DNA of 47,507 bases from Clostridia bacterium (GCA_030625965.1 DAOUPV010000010.1:1-47507); one strand, 5' to 3'; positions 25,200 through 34,366 are shown, numbered from the stretch's first letter. The notes: a model not told the origin generated them from the sequence alone. A program made the numbers and translations.

Positions 25200-26186
25200 A
25201 TGGCAACCATTAAAGATATTGCGGAGCGGGTGGGTGTAAGCACCTGTACAGTATCCCGTTACATCAACCGCAAAATTGTAGTAAAAGAAGAGACAGCCAG
25301 GAAGATAGATGAGGCCATCAAAGAACTCGACTATCATAAGAACTATATGGCGGTCTCGCTGAAGACCAGAAGCAGCAAAATGATTGCTCTGGTAATCCCA
25401 TCACTGAAAAACATCTTTTTCGCGGAAATTGCTGATAACATCGCGTCCGGTCTGGAAAAGCAAGGCTATTCCATGATCACCTTCACAACGGACAACAACT
25501 ACGAGAAGGAACTGGCGACCTGCAACAAGCTGCTGGAAATGGGCGTGGCTGGGGTCATATTCATGACCAAACCGTTCGATTACCTAAATGACCAGCACCT
25601 GAAGCGATTAGAGAATCATAACATCGTGACATTGATGATCAACCGCTTTTTCGAACCTGCTGAATTTCCTGGTGTAAGCACCAATTTCAAGAATGGTGTA
25701 CAGCAGGTGACCCGGATGCTGATCGAGAAAGGTCGCAAGAACATCGGCATCATCGTGGGCGCAGAGGATCATCCCCAATCTGATATTTACCGATATCCAT
25801 TTATAGAGGTTATGCAGGAAGCCGGTTTCTCATCCGACTCCTATCACATCAAGACATGTCACTTCAGCTCTAAGGAGATGGAACGGGTGACAGAGGAGCT
25901 GCTGGACGAAGGCGTGGACGCCATCTTCGGTATTTCTGACTTCACCACACTCTCGGCACTCAAGGTCATTGAGCGGCGGGGGCTGAAGATGCCAGAAGAC
26001 ATCATGTTGGTCGGTTCGGGGAACACTCAGTTCTCGGAGCTGGTCAATATCTCTTCATTGGATTCCAGGACGGACCTGCTGGGCCAGAAGGGTGCTGAGA
26101 TGCTTCTCAAACTCTTGCAAGGCAAGCAGACTGAAACTTTCATCCTGGTAGAGCCCAACATCGTGGAACGGGCTTCCACCAACTAA
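25200..26186 (+). CDS. LacI-family transcriptional regulator
   Basis: The 328-residue protein has the LacI helix-turn-helix at its start (ATIKDIAERVGVSTCTVSRYIN), a hinge region (YMAVSLKTRSSKMIALVIPSL) and a periplasmic-binding-protein-like effector domain ending in LVEPNIVERAS. GGAGG sits four bases before the ATG, and the operators lie directly upstream. It precedes a molybdoenzyme operon by 80 bp and is the likely regulator of that operon and itself. LacI members bound to purines (PurR-like) exist, but nothing here fixes the ligand. Confidence 0.92.
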   Translation: MATIKDIAERVGVSTCTVSRYINRKIVVKEETARKIDEAIKELDYHKNYMAVSLKTRSSKMIALVIPSLKNIFFAEIADNIASGLEKQGYSMITFTTDNNYEKELATCNKLLEMGVAGVIFMTKPFDYLNDQHLKRLENHNIVTLMINRFFEPAEFPGVSTNFKNGVQQVTRMLIEKGRKNIGIIVGAEDHPQSDIYRYPFIEVMQEAGFSSDSYHIKTCHFSSKEMERVTEELLDEGVDAIFGISDFTTLSALKVIERRGLKMPEDIMLVGSGNTQFSELVNISSLDSRTDLLGQKGAEMLLKLLQGKQTETFILVEPNIVERASTN

Positions 26187-26218
26187 TTCGCTACTATCTT
26201 AACTTTACTCCCTGTGGA

Positions 26219-26244
26219 GCTGCTCTGCCTTCTGGCGGAGCAGC
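26219..26244 (+). other. Hairpin between lacI and the xanthine-dehydrogenase-like operon
   Basis: GCTGCTCTGCC and GGCGGAGCAGC pair as an 11-bp stem (one T-G) with a TTCT loop. No T-run follows, so a terminator is doubtful. It could be an attenuator or a transcript-end hairpin. Confidence 0.5.
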
Positions 26245-26266
26245 ATCCATATCGAAAGGAGATTTC

Positions 26267-26746
26267 GTGAACAATATTAAATTGAAAATTAATGGAAGAA
26301 TTTATGAAGTCAAAGTGGAAAAGAACTATACGTTGTTGTACGTTCTGCGGGATATGCTGGACATCACCGGCCCCAAGGAAGGTTGTGGCACTGGAGACTG
26401 CGGCGCATGTAAGGTCTTGATCGACGGACAGGCCCTCAATGCCTGCACTACCTTGGCTGTCAAATGTGAAGGCAAAGAAATCATTACCATCGAAGGCATT
26501 GCCGATGGACCCAACTTGCATCCCATCCAGGAATCCTTCGTAGAAAAGGGAGCCGTGCAGTGCGGGTTTTGCACGCCAGGCATGGTCATCTCGGCCAAGG
26601 CTCTGTTGGATCAGAATCCAAAACCCACCAGGGACGAAATCAAGAAAGCATTGAATAACAACTTGTGCCGTTGCACCGGTTACGTGAAGATTGTGGACGC
26701 CATAGAGGATGCCGCCCAGAAGATGAGAGGTGATAACCATGAGTAA
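26267..26746 (+). CDS. Xanthine dehydrogenase family 2Fe-2S subunit
   Basis: The 159-residue small subunit of a molybdenum hydroxylase carries two 2Fe-2S clusters. A plant-type cluster is bound by Cys40, Cys45, Cys48 and Cys60 (GCGTGDCGAC...C), and a second by Cys99, Cys102, Cys134 and Cys136 (CGFC...CRC). It moves electrons from the molybdenum site to the acceptor. The start is GTG 26267 after GAAAGGAG. Its stop overlaps the large-subunit start by eight bases. No separate FAD-binding subunit gene is present in this operon. Confidence 0.93.
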   Translation: MNNIKLKINGRIYEVKVEKNYTLLYVLRDMLDITGPKEGCGTGDCGACKVLIDGQALNACTTLAVKCEGKEIITIEGIADGPNLHPIQESFVEKGAVQCGFCTPGMVISAKALLDQNPKPTRDEIKKALNNNLCRCTGYVKIVDAIEDAAQKMRGDNHE

Positions 26747-29033
26747 GGATCTGCGCATCATCGGCGGCAGCCAGCCCATCTTCGACGCCTACAACAAGGT
26801 GACAGGCAAGACCTGCTATACCGGAGACATGAAACTGAAGAACATGCTCTACGGCAAACTGGTGCTTTCTACCAAAGCCCACGCCCGGGTGGTCTCCATC
26901 GACTCCTCGGAAGCCGAGAAGCTGGAAGGCGTGGTGGCCATCGCTACTCCGTTCAACACCTCAAACAAGAAATATAACAGTGCATTACGCTTCGCCGACC
27001 ATGATATTCCTCAAACGGAGACCGTATTCTCAGAAATCGTTCGGTTCGTGGGAGATAGGGTCTGCGCTGTAGCTGCCATCGACCAGAAGGTTGCCGATAA
27101 GGCCGCCAAGCTGATTCGGGTGGAATATGAAGAGCTTCCGGCGGTACTCTCCGTTGAGGAAGCTATCGAGGAAGAAGCTGTTCAACTGCACGACAACGTG
27201 AACAATCGCCTGAACGACATTAAGAACCAGGTAGGAGATGTGGAGAAGGGCTTCGCAGAAGCTGACCATATCTTTGAGGATGAATACAGAACACCCATCG
27301 TCAGTCCCATGGCCTTGGAAAACCATGTGAGCATTGCGGATTATGACGAGCAGGGCAAACTAACCATTTATTCCAGCACCCAGAACGCCTTTGCAGTGCG
27401 TAACATCATCAGCGCTGTCTTCAATTTGCCGCAGAGCAAGGTGCGAATCGTGAAACCTACGCTGGGTGGAGCGTTCGGTAGCAAAATTCCGGCAGTACTG
27501 GAAGGACCGGCTGCAGCACTCTCCATGATGACCCATAGACCGGTGAAGATTGACCTGACCCGCAAGGAGAACCTGATCGCCTCCCGGACCAGACATGGCT
27601 CGATCGTCCGTCTGAAGACTGGTGTGATGAAGGACGGCACCATCGTGGCCCAGCAGTACAACGTGCTGACCAATACAGGCGCTTATGTGGGTTCGGCCTA
27701 CAACGTGATCGGGGCCATGAGCCACAAGGTGTTCAAGACCTACAAGATCCCCAATATGCTATACGTTGGTACACCTGTGCTGACCAACCTGCCGATTGCC
27801 GGTGCTATGAGGGGTTACGGATCACCTCAGGCCATTTTTGCCCAGCAGCGACAGTTACATGCCATCAGCGTGCGATTGGAAATAGACATCGTTACCTTGC
27901 AAAGGAAGAACTTGATCCGCCCGGAAGACGTAGACCTGGAAAAAGTGGGAAATCCCAGACCGCTGGACTGCATGGAGCGAGGATTAGAACTATTTGACTG
28001 GTCAGTCAAAAATAAATGGAAGTTAAATAAAAAAGAAGAAAATAATTCTAATTTAAGGCAGGAACATCGGGATTCAGGTAGAAACAATAAGAGAGGCATA
28101 GGTTTTGCCATCGGTTGCCACGGCAACGGCGTCTACGGCGCCCATAGAGATTTCGTGGGATTGCGGCTCAAACTGAACGACGATGGCACCATGGTGTTTG
28201 AGAGCGGGACACATGATATGGGTAATTCACTGATCACTTCGCAGATGATGATCCTCGCGGAGGAACTCGGGTTAGAAGTGGAAGACATTGCGGTAGTGGA
28301 ATCGGATACGGACCTCACACCTTGGAATCTGGGAGACTACTCCAGCCGAGGCGTGTTCGTCACCGGAGCGGCCTGCATCAAGCTGGCCGGGATAATGAGG
28401 GAGAAACTTCTCTTACTAGCTTCCGCCATGCTAGAAGAAGCTGAAGAAAATCTGCAATTGCAGGAAGGCAAGAAAATTATCAGTGCCTCCGGCAAGGAAG
28501 TATCCTTCGCAGACCTGTTACTTTATTCCCACCGGGAACTGCAAGAGGATGTCATGGTTTCTACCTCTTACGGATCACAGGCGGGTAGGACTTCGTTTGG
28601 AGCCCATTTCGCTCAGGTGGAAGTGGACGAGGAGCAAGGAACCGTACGCTTGCTGGATTATGTGGCCGTTCACGATGTGGGGCAGGCCATCAACCGCTTG
28701 TCGCTGGAAGGTCAGTTGGAAGGTGGTATCCAGATGGGACTAGGTTATGCGCTATCCGAGAAGATGGAGTTTGACGAGCAAGGCAGGTTGAAAAATAGCA
28801 ACCTGAAAAAATACAAGATGTTCAAGGCATCAATGATGCCCGACATAAAGCTTGACTTTATAGAGGAAGGAGAAGTCCCCGGACCGTTCGGGGGAAAGAG
28901 TATTGGCGAATGTGCAACGGTACCAGTGGCACCGGCCATAGTCAATGCGGTAGCTGATGCTTTGGGTTTTGATTTTCACTGCATGCCGCATGATGCGGAA
29001 GGATTGTTGGAAATCGTAGGATGTGAATCATAG
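26739..29033 (+). CDS. Xanthine dehydrogenase family molybdopterin-binding subunit
   Basis: The 764-residue catalytic subunit has the family motifs in order: YTGDM near the start, PTLGGAFGSK around residue 247, AMRGYGSPQ around 350, GTHDMGNS, and the C-terminal GGKSIGECATVPVAPAIVNA, which carries the catalytic Glu. ATG 26739 follows GAGAGG at eight bases. A locally AT-rich, Asn/Lys-rich linker (codons near 28005-28090) interrupts the more GC-balanced gene between the two halves of the domain. Substrate could be xanthine, hypoxanthine, nicotinate or a pterin; context favours a purine. A flavin subunit is missing, so the acceptor may be another protein, for example the iron-sulfur flavoprotein nearby. 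Confidence 0.92.
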   Translation: MSKDLRIIGGSQPIFDAYNKVTGKTCYTGDMKLKNMLYGKLVLSTKAHARVVSIDSSEAEKLEGVVAIATPFNTSNKKYNSALRFADHDIPQTETVFSEIVRFVGDRVCAVAAIDQKVADKAAKLIRVEYEELPAVLSVEEAIEEEAVQLHDNVNNRLNDIKNQVGDVEKGFAEADHIFEDEYRTPIVSPMALENHVSIADYDEQGKLTIYSSTQNAFAVRNIISAVFNLPQSKVRIVKPTLGGAFGSKIPAVLEGPAAALSMMTHRPVKIDLTRKENLIASRTRHGSIVRLKTGVMKDGTIVAQQYNVLTNTGAYVGSAYNVIGAMSHKVFKTYKIPNMLYVGTPVLTNLPIAGAMRGYGSPQAIFAQQRQLHAISVRLEIDIVTLQRKNLIRPEDVDLEKVGNPRPLDCMERGLELFDWSVKNKWKLNKKEENNSNLRQEHRDSGRNNKRGIGFAIGCHGNGVYGAHRDFVGLRLKLNDDGTMVFESGTHDMGNSLITSQMMILAEELGLEVEDIAVVESDTDLTPWNLGDYSSRGVFVTGAACIKLAGIMREKLLLLASAMLEEAEENLQLQEGKKIISASGKEVSFADLLLYSHRELQEDVMVSTSYGSQAGRTSFGAHFAQVEVDEEQGTVRLLDYVAVHDVGQAINRLSLEGQLEGGIQMGLGYALSEKMEFDEQGRLKNSNLKKYKMFKASMMPDIKLDFIEEGEVPGPFGGKSIGECATVPVAPAIVNAVADALGFDFHCMPHDAEGLLEIVGCES

Positions 29034-29066
29034 GATTCACAAGATATATGTATTGGGGGGAACGAC

Positions 29067-30179
29067 TTGGAAGAGAAAAAGCGATCATGGGGTAGCTCAG
29101 AGATGCTACTCAAGAAACTAGGGATACCCTTTATAGCCGTAATGGCTGCACTCCTAATTGGAGCGGGTGTCATCAAGTTCATCGGTGTGGATCCGTGGCT
29201 AGCTTACAAGAGCTTGTTCATGGGATCACTTAGCAACACGAACGCAATAGCGGAGACGTTGGTCAAGACGACACCGCTTATATTTACAGCTCTCAGTTTC
29301 GCCTTTGCCGCTCGCTGTGGCTTGGTAAACCTGGGTGCGGAAGGTCAGCTTTATATAGGGGCGATATTTTCGACAGCTGTCGCCATCTATCTGACTGGAC
29401 TTCCGATGGTTATCCACTTGCCCTTGGCAATCACGGCCGGATTTATCGGTGGTGGACTCTGGGGTCTGTTGGCAGGCTGGCTGAAGGTTCGGTTCGGAGC
29501 ATCTGAAGTTATCACCACTATTATGCTGAGTTATATCGCAACACATTTCTTAAGTTTCTTGGTAACCGGGCCCATGATTGAGCCACCGGGAAGCTTTCCA
29601 CAGACACCACAGGCACAACTTTCGGCTATCCTGCCGAAGATCATACCAGGTACCAGATTGCATGCCGGTTTCCTGATAGCACTTTTGACTATCGTTTTCT
29701 ACTATTATTTCCTTTGGAAGACGACCACAGGCTACGAAACCAGAGTAGTAGGTCTCAATCCTACAGCAGCTGAATATGCGGGTATCAACCCGACTAAGAA
29801 TGCATTGCTCGCCATGTTCATCGCGGGCGGATTCGCCGGTCTGGCGGGAACCTGTGAGATCTTAGGTATCCAGCTCAGAATGTTCCAGAACTTCTCACCA
29901 GGATATGGTTTTGACGGTATCGCCGTAGCCCTTCTGGGTGGCGGAGCACCGATAGGCATCCTGATTGCCGGTATCCTCTTCGGAATCCTTAGAAGCGGAG
30001 CCAACATGATGCAGATGCTGGCCAGAGTGCCCATCGCCATCATTTATATCATTCAAGCTTTCGTAATTATTTTTGTAATCTCAAGCGGATACTTCGAAGA
30101 AGCATATAACAAACGTAAATTAGAGAAAATAGCGAGACAAGGAGGTACTAAAGATGGAATTTCTAACAGCGATCGCTAA
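29067..30179 (+). CDS. Nucleoside-type ABC transporter permease (BMP system), first subunit
   Basis: The 370-residue integral membrane protein of the BPD_transp_2 type has many hydrophobic helices, the motif AARCGLVNLGAEGQLYIGA and the coupling-loop region YETRVVGLNPTAAEYAGINPTKNALLAM. These match the YufP/NupB branch of purine nucleoside importers. The start is TTG 29067 behind GGGGGG. It overlaps the second permease gene by 26 bp. It would work with that permease, the ATPase at 32170 and the lipoprotein at 18220. Confidence 0.9.
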   Translation: MEEKKRSWGSSEMLLKKLGIPFIAVMAALLIGAGVIKFIGVDPWLAYKSLFMGSLSNTNAIAETLVKTTPLIFTALSFAFAARCGLVNLGAEGQLYIGAIFSTAVAIYLTGLPMVIHLPLAITAGFIGGGLWGLLAGWLKVRFGASEVITTIMLSYIATHFLSFLVTGPMIEPPGSFPQTPQAQLSAILPKIIPGTRLHAGFLIALLTIVFYYYFLWKTTTGYETRVVGLNPTAAEYAGINPTKNALLAMFIAGGFAGLAGTCEILGIQLRMFQNFSPGYGFDGIAVALLGGGAPIGILIAGILFGILRSGANMMQMLARVPIAIIYIIQAFVIIFVISSGYFEEAYNKRKLEKIARQGGTKDGISNSDR

Positions 30180-31080
30180 ATTTATCGCCGCAGATCTTCG
30201 GACTGCTACTCCCTTGATTCTTGCAGGTATGGGCCTGGTATTCAGTTCCCGTGCCGGAATAGTTAACATCGGTGTGGAAGGTATGATGCTGGTGGGGGCA
30301 CTGTCCGGCGTAGCCGGTTCCTGGTGGTTCGGATCCGCCTGGTACGGCGCCCTGTTCGCCATGTTTATGGCGGGACTCATCGCGCTGATCTTCGCGTATC
30401 TCGCGGTAACCGTTAAAGCAAACCAAATCGTAATCGGGGCGGCCATCAACATTCTGGGTCTTGGTCTAACGACCACCTTTGCCAGAACCTTGTTTGGACT
30501 GAACACGGCACCGCCGGATGTTGATTCTTTCGAAATCATCGCGATACCGATTCTTTCTAAGATACCGGTGATCGGCCCGGCGTTGTTCCAACAGAACGCA
30601 CTGGTCTACCTGGCGCTTATATTGGTGCCCATCGCTAGCTTTATTATGTTCAAGACGGACATCGGCCTTAAAGTACGGGCGGTTGGTGAGCATCCCAAAG
30701 CCTGTGACACTGTGGGTATCAACGTGTATCTGGTGCGCTACGTGACCATTTTCATTTCCGGTCTCTTCAGCGGCCTGGCAGGCGCATACGTATCCTTGGG
30801 TCTCTTGAGTTTCTTCACTGAGAACATGATCGCTGGCCGTGGTTTCATGGCGTTGGCTGCAGTTGTGTTCGGTAAGTACTCTCCGAAAGGTGTCCTATTT
30901 GCGGGTATCATCTTCGGCGCGGCTGAGGCCATTCAGTTCAGGCTGCAAGCTGCCGGAACGGCCATTCCGTTCCAGTTCCTGCTGATGCTGCCATACGCGC
31001 TCACCATCTTCGCACTGGCCGGTTTCGTAGGGAAGTCCAGGGCACCGGCTGCAACAGCCAAGCCTTATCACAAGGACTAA
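30154..31080 (+). CDS. Nucleoside-type ABC transporter permease (BMP system), second subunit
   Basis: The 308-residue permease has the related motif SSRAGIVNIGVEGMMLVGA, the coupling loop GLKVRAVGEHPKACDTVGI and LSFFTENMIAGRGFMALAAVVFG, the YufQ/NupC branch. AAGGAGG lies just before ATG 30154, inside the end of the first permease gene, so the two are coupled. The ATPase expected next is displaced by about 1.1 kb, with a probable gene remnant and an iron-sulfur flavoprotein gene in between. Confidence 0.9.
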   Translation: MEFLTAIAKFIAADLRTATPLILAGMGLVFSSRAGIVNIGVEGMMLVGALSGVAGSWWFGSAWYGALFAMFMAGLIALIFAYLAVTVKANQIVIGAAINILGLGLTTTFARTLFGLNTAPPDVDSFEIIAIPILSKIPVIGPALFQQNALVYLALILVPIASFIMFKTDIGLKVRAVGEHPKACDTVGINVYLVRYVTIFISGLFSGLAGAYVSLGLLSFFTENMIAGRGFMALAAVVFGKYSPKGVLFAGIIFGAAEAIQFRLQAAGTAIPFQFLLMLPYALTIFALAGFVGKSRAPAATAKPYHKD

Positions 31081-31216
31081 GAAGAAAACTAAGAGCTATA
31101 TCAATATATCCAATCGAATGGTGCGCTGCACCAGGGTCCTTGCTGTCTGACCGAAAAAGCAACAGCTAGTTTTTTCTGTTTGACAATGCGGCGAACGCAG
31201 CTGGAGGAATTCTTAA

Positions 31217-31473
31217 CAGTTGCGATTTGAGTTGGGAGACATGGTTGTGATGTACGGTGTTGCCGATATGAACCAAGTGTTTACAGATGGCCAAGAGCAG
31301 TATCCTGGTCACCGAAACTGGTTTCCTAGGAAGAATTTGCTGAAATCAACGGGATTTACGAAATGACAAGTCCGGGGAATTGGTCCCGCGGACCCAATGA
31401 ATCAGAAACATTCAATTTCCTAATGCGCCTGCTTCGGCGGGCGCAATCCTTCCAAAAGTTGAGAGGAGCATAG
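31217..31473 (+). pseudogene. Possible decayed coding remnant upstream of the flavoprotein gene
   Basis: Two adjoining open segments in different frames read protein-like: RFELGDMVVMYGVADMNQVF up to about 31334, then EEFAEINGIYEMTSPGNWSR continuing to a TAG at 31471. They need one frameshift to join and I see no start codon with a ribosome binding site. I do not recognise the family. A 9-bp hairpin with a TTCG loop (TGCGCCTGC/GCGGGCGCA, 31424-31445) lies inside. The preceding 31081-31216 holds nothing I can name. Confidence 0.3.
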
Positions 31474-31478
31474 TAAAA

Positions 31479-32147
31479 ATGGCGGTCATATTAGGTATCA
31501 GCGGCAGTCCCAGAAAAGGGGCGACCGAGTTCGCAGTTCAAGAAGCATTGAGAGAAACAGAAAAAGTGCCCGGCATCGAGACCATATACTGGTCGGTAAG
31601 GGGTAAGAAGATCGGTTACTGTGTACATTGCGACGCCTGTATTCGCAGGAACAGCATGTGCATCATCCAGGACGATTTACAGGAACTGGAAGCACTGATC
31701 TTGAAGGCAGACGGATTCATCATTGGATCACCTGTCTATGACATGAACATCACGGCGCAACTGGCGGCCGTATTCAACAGGTTACGTCCCATGTACTTGG
31801 TGCACCCCGGACATTTGCAGAATAAAGTGGGAGCAGCGCTCTCGACCGGCGGCACGAGGCATGGGGGACAGGAAATGGCCAATCTGGCAATCATCAATTA
31901 TTATTTGATGCACGAGATGTTGGTCAGTGGTGGTTTGGGCGGTTGCTATAACGGCGGTACCGTGTGGACCAGGGACAACAAGAAGGACGGCGTTTTGGAA
32001 GATGCACCAGGTTTGGATACAATCAAGCGTTTGGGTATGGGGGTCGCTGAAGCAGTAATGGTGACAGAGCACGGAAGAGCGAAATGGGAAGAGATGAAAA
32101 AAGATCTCGGCCTAATAGAAGACAAATCACCGCTCCGCGACCACTAA
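31479..32147 (+). CDS. Iron-sulfur flavoprotein (Isf-like), second paralogue
   Basis: The 222-residue flavodoxin-fold protein has the FMN loop GISGSPRKGATE, CX2CX2CX6C at Cys48, 51, 54 and 61, IIGSPVYDMNI and STGGTRHGGQE. It is clearly homologous to the product of 19465 but encoded by GC-richer DNA, so the two were not copied from one another recently. It sits inside the nucleoside transporter locus between permeases and ATPase. It may shuttle electrons for the xanthine-dehydrogenase-like enzyme, which lacks its flavin subunit; that link is inferred from position only. Confidence 0.88.
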   Translation: MAVILGISGSPRKGATEFAVQEALRETEKVPGIETIYWSVRGKKIGYCVHCDACIRRNSMCIIQDDLQELEALILKADGFIIGSPVYDMNITAQLAAVFNRLRPMYLVHPGHLQNKVGAALSTGGTRHGGQEMANLAIINYYLMHEMLVSGGLGGCYNGGTVWTRDNKKDGVLEDAPGLDTIKRLGMGVAEAVMVTEHGRAKWEEMKKDLGLIEDKSPLRDH

Positions 32148-32169
32148 AAGATGATTTGGGGGAGAACCT

Positions 32170-33699
32170 ATGGCTGAAAATATTTTAGAAATGCGAGAGA
32201 TCGTCAAACAGTTTCCCGGTGTTTTGGCGAATGACCACGTAACATTCAAGGTGGAAAAAGGCGAAGTGCATACCCTTCTGGGTGAGAACGGCGCCGGCAA
32301 GTCCACACTTATGAATATTCTGTACGGGCTATATAGCCCGACATCGGGAGAAGTTTGGCTGCATGGCAAGAAGGTGGATATCCATTCACCCAAGGTTGCC
32401 ATCGAGAACGGCATCGGCATGGTGCACCAGCACTTCATGCTGATTCCCGCATTGTCCGTAATCGAGAACGTGGTACTGGGCATGTCGGAAAACAAGCAAG
32501 TGCTGGATTTGGAAGGCGCCTCAAAGGCGTTGGTGGAACTGGCCGAAAAATACAACATGAAGATAGATCCCCATGAAATGGTGGAGAATCTGACAGTGGG
32601 AGAGCAGCAGAGGATTGAGATCCTGAAAGCACTCTACCGTGGTGCGGACCTTCTTATCTTGGATGAGCCGACAGCGGTTCTGACACCGCAAGAGGTTGAA
32701 GAGCTATTCAAGATAATCAACAAACTGACCGGTGAGGGACATACCGTAATCTTTATTTCTCATAAATTGAATGAGGTTATGAATATCTCCAACAGGGTCA
32801 CTGTTCTTAGAGGCGGTAAGTCTTGTGAGACTGTAATGAAAGAAGACACCGACAAGCACCAACTGGCCAAGCTGATGGTAGGTAGAGAAATCGACTTGGA
32901 CCGTGTACTTGAGGAACCCAAGCTGGGCGATGTTGTCCTAGAGATGAAGGATGTCGAGTGCATGGGAGACAAGGGCGTGTTAGCCTTGAAAGGATTCAAC
33001 CTGACCTTGAGAAAAGGTGAGATCTTAGGTATCGCCGGCGTAGACGGTAACGGGCAGGATGAGATGCTGGACGTAATGACAGGTCTGAGAAAAGTGACCA
33101 AAGGAAGCATCAAAATCTGCGGTGCAGATGCAACCAATGCCAAACCCAGGGATATCCTGGAGCGTGGCGTGGCCCATATTCCGGCCGACCGTCATAAACG
33201 GGGTATGATCAAGGACATGAGCATCAAGGAAAACCTGATGCTGATCAACTACTATAAACCGCCTTTTGCCAAAGGCAAGATCTTGGACTGGAAAGCCATT
33301 GAAGAGGTTTCCGAACGCATGGTTAAGGATTTCAACGTGAAAACCCCGACCATCGAGACGGCCGGTGGCAGTTTGTCCGGTGGTAACCAACAGAAGATGG
33401 TTCTGGCCAGAGAGCTGGACCGTGACCCTGAGTTCCTGATTGCGGCCCACCCGGTTCGTGGTCTGGACATCGGTGCTACAGAGTACGTACATGAACGTCT
33501 GGTTGAGGAACGCGCCAAGGGTGCCGGCATCCTGCTGGTATCCACCGAGTTGGAGGAAGTAATGACTCTGTCCGACCGGATCGCGGTTATCTATGAAGGC
33601 GAGATCATGGGTGTGGTCGATGCTGAGGAAGCTACGGTTTCCGAGCTTGGTCTGATGATGGCCGGCTCTAAGAGGCATGAAGCCGTAAAGGGCGAATAG
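32170..33699 (+). CDS. Nucleoside-type ABC transporter ATPase, two-domain (BMP system)
   Basis: The 509-residue protein carries two ABC domains. The N-terminal half has Walker A GENGAGKST, signature LTVGEQQR and Walker B LLILDEPTA. The C-terminal half has a degenerate Walker A region (GVDGNGQDE), signature LSGGNQQK and a changed Walker B (FLIAAHPVRGLD), as is normal in the RbsA/YufO group. VHQHFMLIPALSVIENV marks the BMP/nucleoside branch. It completes the importer with the two permeases and the distant lipoprotein. A strong terminator follows. Confidence 0.93.
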   Translation: MAENILEMREIVKQFPGVLANDHVTFKVEKGEVHTLLGENGAGKSTLMNILYGLYSPTSGEVWLHGKKVDIHSPKVAIENGIGMVHQHFMLIPALSVIENVVLGMSENKQVLDLEGASKALVELAEKYNMKIDPHEMVENLTVGEQQRIEILKALYRGADLLILDEPTAVLTPQEVEELFKIINKLTGEGHTVIFISHKLNEVMNISNRVTVLRGGKSCETVMKEDTDKHQLAKLMVGREIDLDRVLEEPKLGDVVLEMKDVECMGDKGVLALKGFNLTLRKGEILGIAGVDGNGQDEMLDVMTGLRKVTKGSIKICGADATNAKPRDILERGVAHIPADRHKRGMIKDMSIKENLMLINYYKPPFAKGKILDWKAIEEVSERMVKDFNVKTPTIETAGGSLSGGNQQKMVLARELDRDPEFLIAAHPVRGLDIGATEYVHERLVEERAKGAGILLVSTELEEVMTLSDRIAVIYEGEIMGVVDAEEATVSELGLMMAGSKRHEAVKGE

Positions 33700-33731
33700 C
33701 CCCGAGTGACAAAAGATTAGTTAAGAATCAG

Positions 33732-33767
33732 GAAAGCAAAAGCTCTTGGGCTTTTGCTTTCTTTTTT
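33732..33767 (+). terminator. Intrinsic terminator closing the nucleoside transporter locus
   Basis: GAAAGCAAAAGC and GCTTTTGCTTTC form a perfect 12-bp stem over a TCTTGG loop, followed by TTTTTT. Confidence 0.95.
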
Positions 33768-33832
33768 GATATACTCAGTATGACGGCACGCAGTTGCGGC
33801 TGTACATTGGGCCCGAAAGGGTTGGAGGAACT

Positions 33833-34366
33833 ATGAAATTCAATACGAGACAGATTGCCATCGTGGGGTTGTTAGGAGCCATCACCGTGGTGCTGGGTAG
33901 CACAACACTGGGATTCATACCCATTCCTTTTTCACCAGCTGGTCGGGCGACCATTATGCACATACCAGTAATCCTGGCTGCCATTCTGGAAGGACCTGTT
34001 GTCGGAATGCTGGTGGGCTTGATCTTCGGAATGTTCAGCTTCATGCAACAGGCCAGTCCGCTGTTCGCTGATCCCCTGATCGCTATCGTACCCAGGGTGT
34101 TAATTGGATTGACATCCTATCTGGTGTTCGTACCATTTGCCAAGATGGACAGGAAACCGATGGGATCCGTAGTAGCAGCTGTGGCGGGCACACTTACCAA
34201 TACCATCGGGGTATTGGGTCTGGCACTCTGGCGGGGGTTCTTTCCTGACTGGAGGGTGGCTGGCATGATCGTGGTGACCCATGGGCTTCCTGAGGTACTG
34301 GTGGCGGCGATCCTAATCTACTTTATATACAAGGCGGTTAACCGCTATCTGGAGAATGTAAGATGA
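33833..34366 (+). CDS. panT: ECF transporter S component, probable pantothenate transporter PanT
   Basis: The 177-residue hydrophobic S component has the PanT-like pattern PIPFSPAGRATIMHIPVILAAILEGPVVGMLVG (split, residues 29-62) and a long GLIFGMFSF helix. ATG 33833 follows GGAGG. It overlaps coaX by the ATGA arrangement, and coaX encodes pantothenate kinase, which supports pantothenate or a precursor as substrate. The S protein is of a different subfamily from the pair at 8510 and 9479. It probably uses a shared ECF module encoded elsewhere, or the one at 4528. Confidence 0.82.
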   Translation: MKFNTRQIAIVGLLGAITVVLGSTTLGFIPIPFSPAGRATIMHIPVILAAILEGPVVGMLVGLIFGMFSFMQQASPLFADPLIAIVPRVLIGLTSYLVFVPFAKMDRKPMGSVVAAVAGTLTNTIGVLGLALWRGFFPDWRVAGMIVVTHGLPEVLVAAILIYFIYKAVNRYLENVR

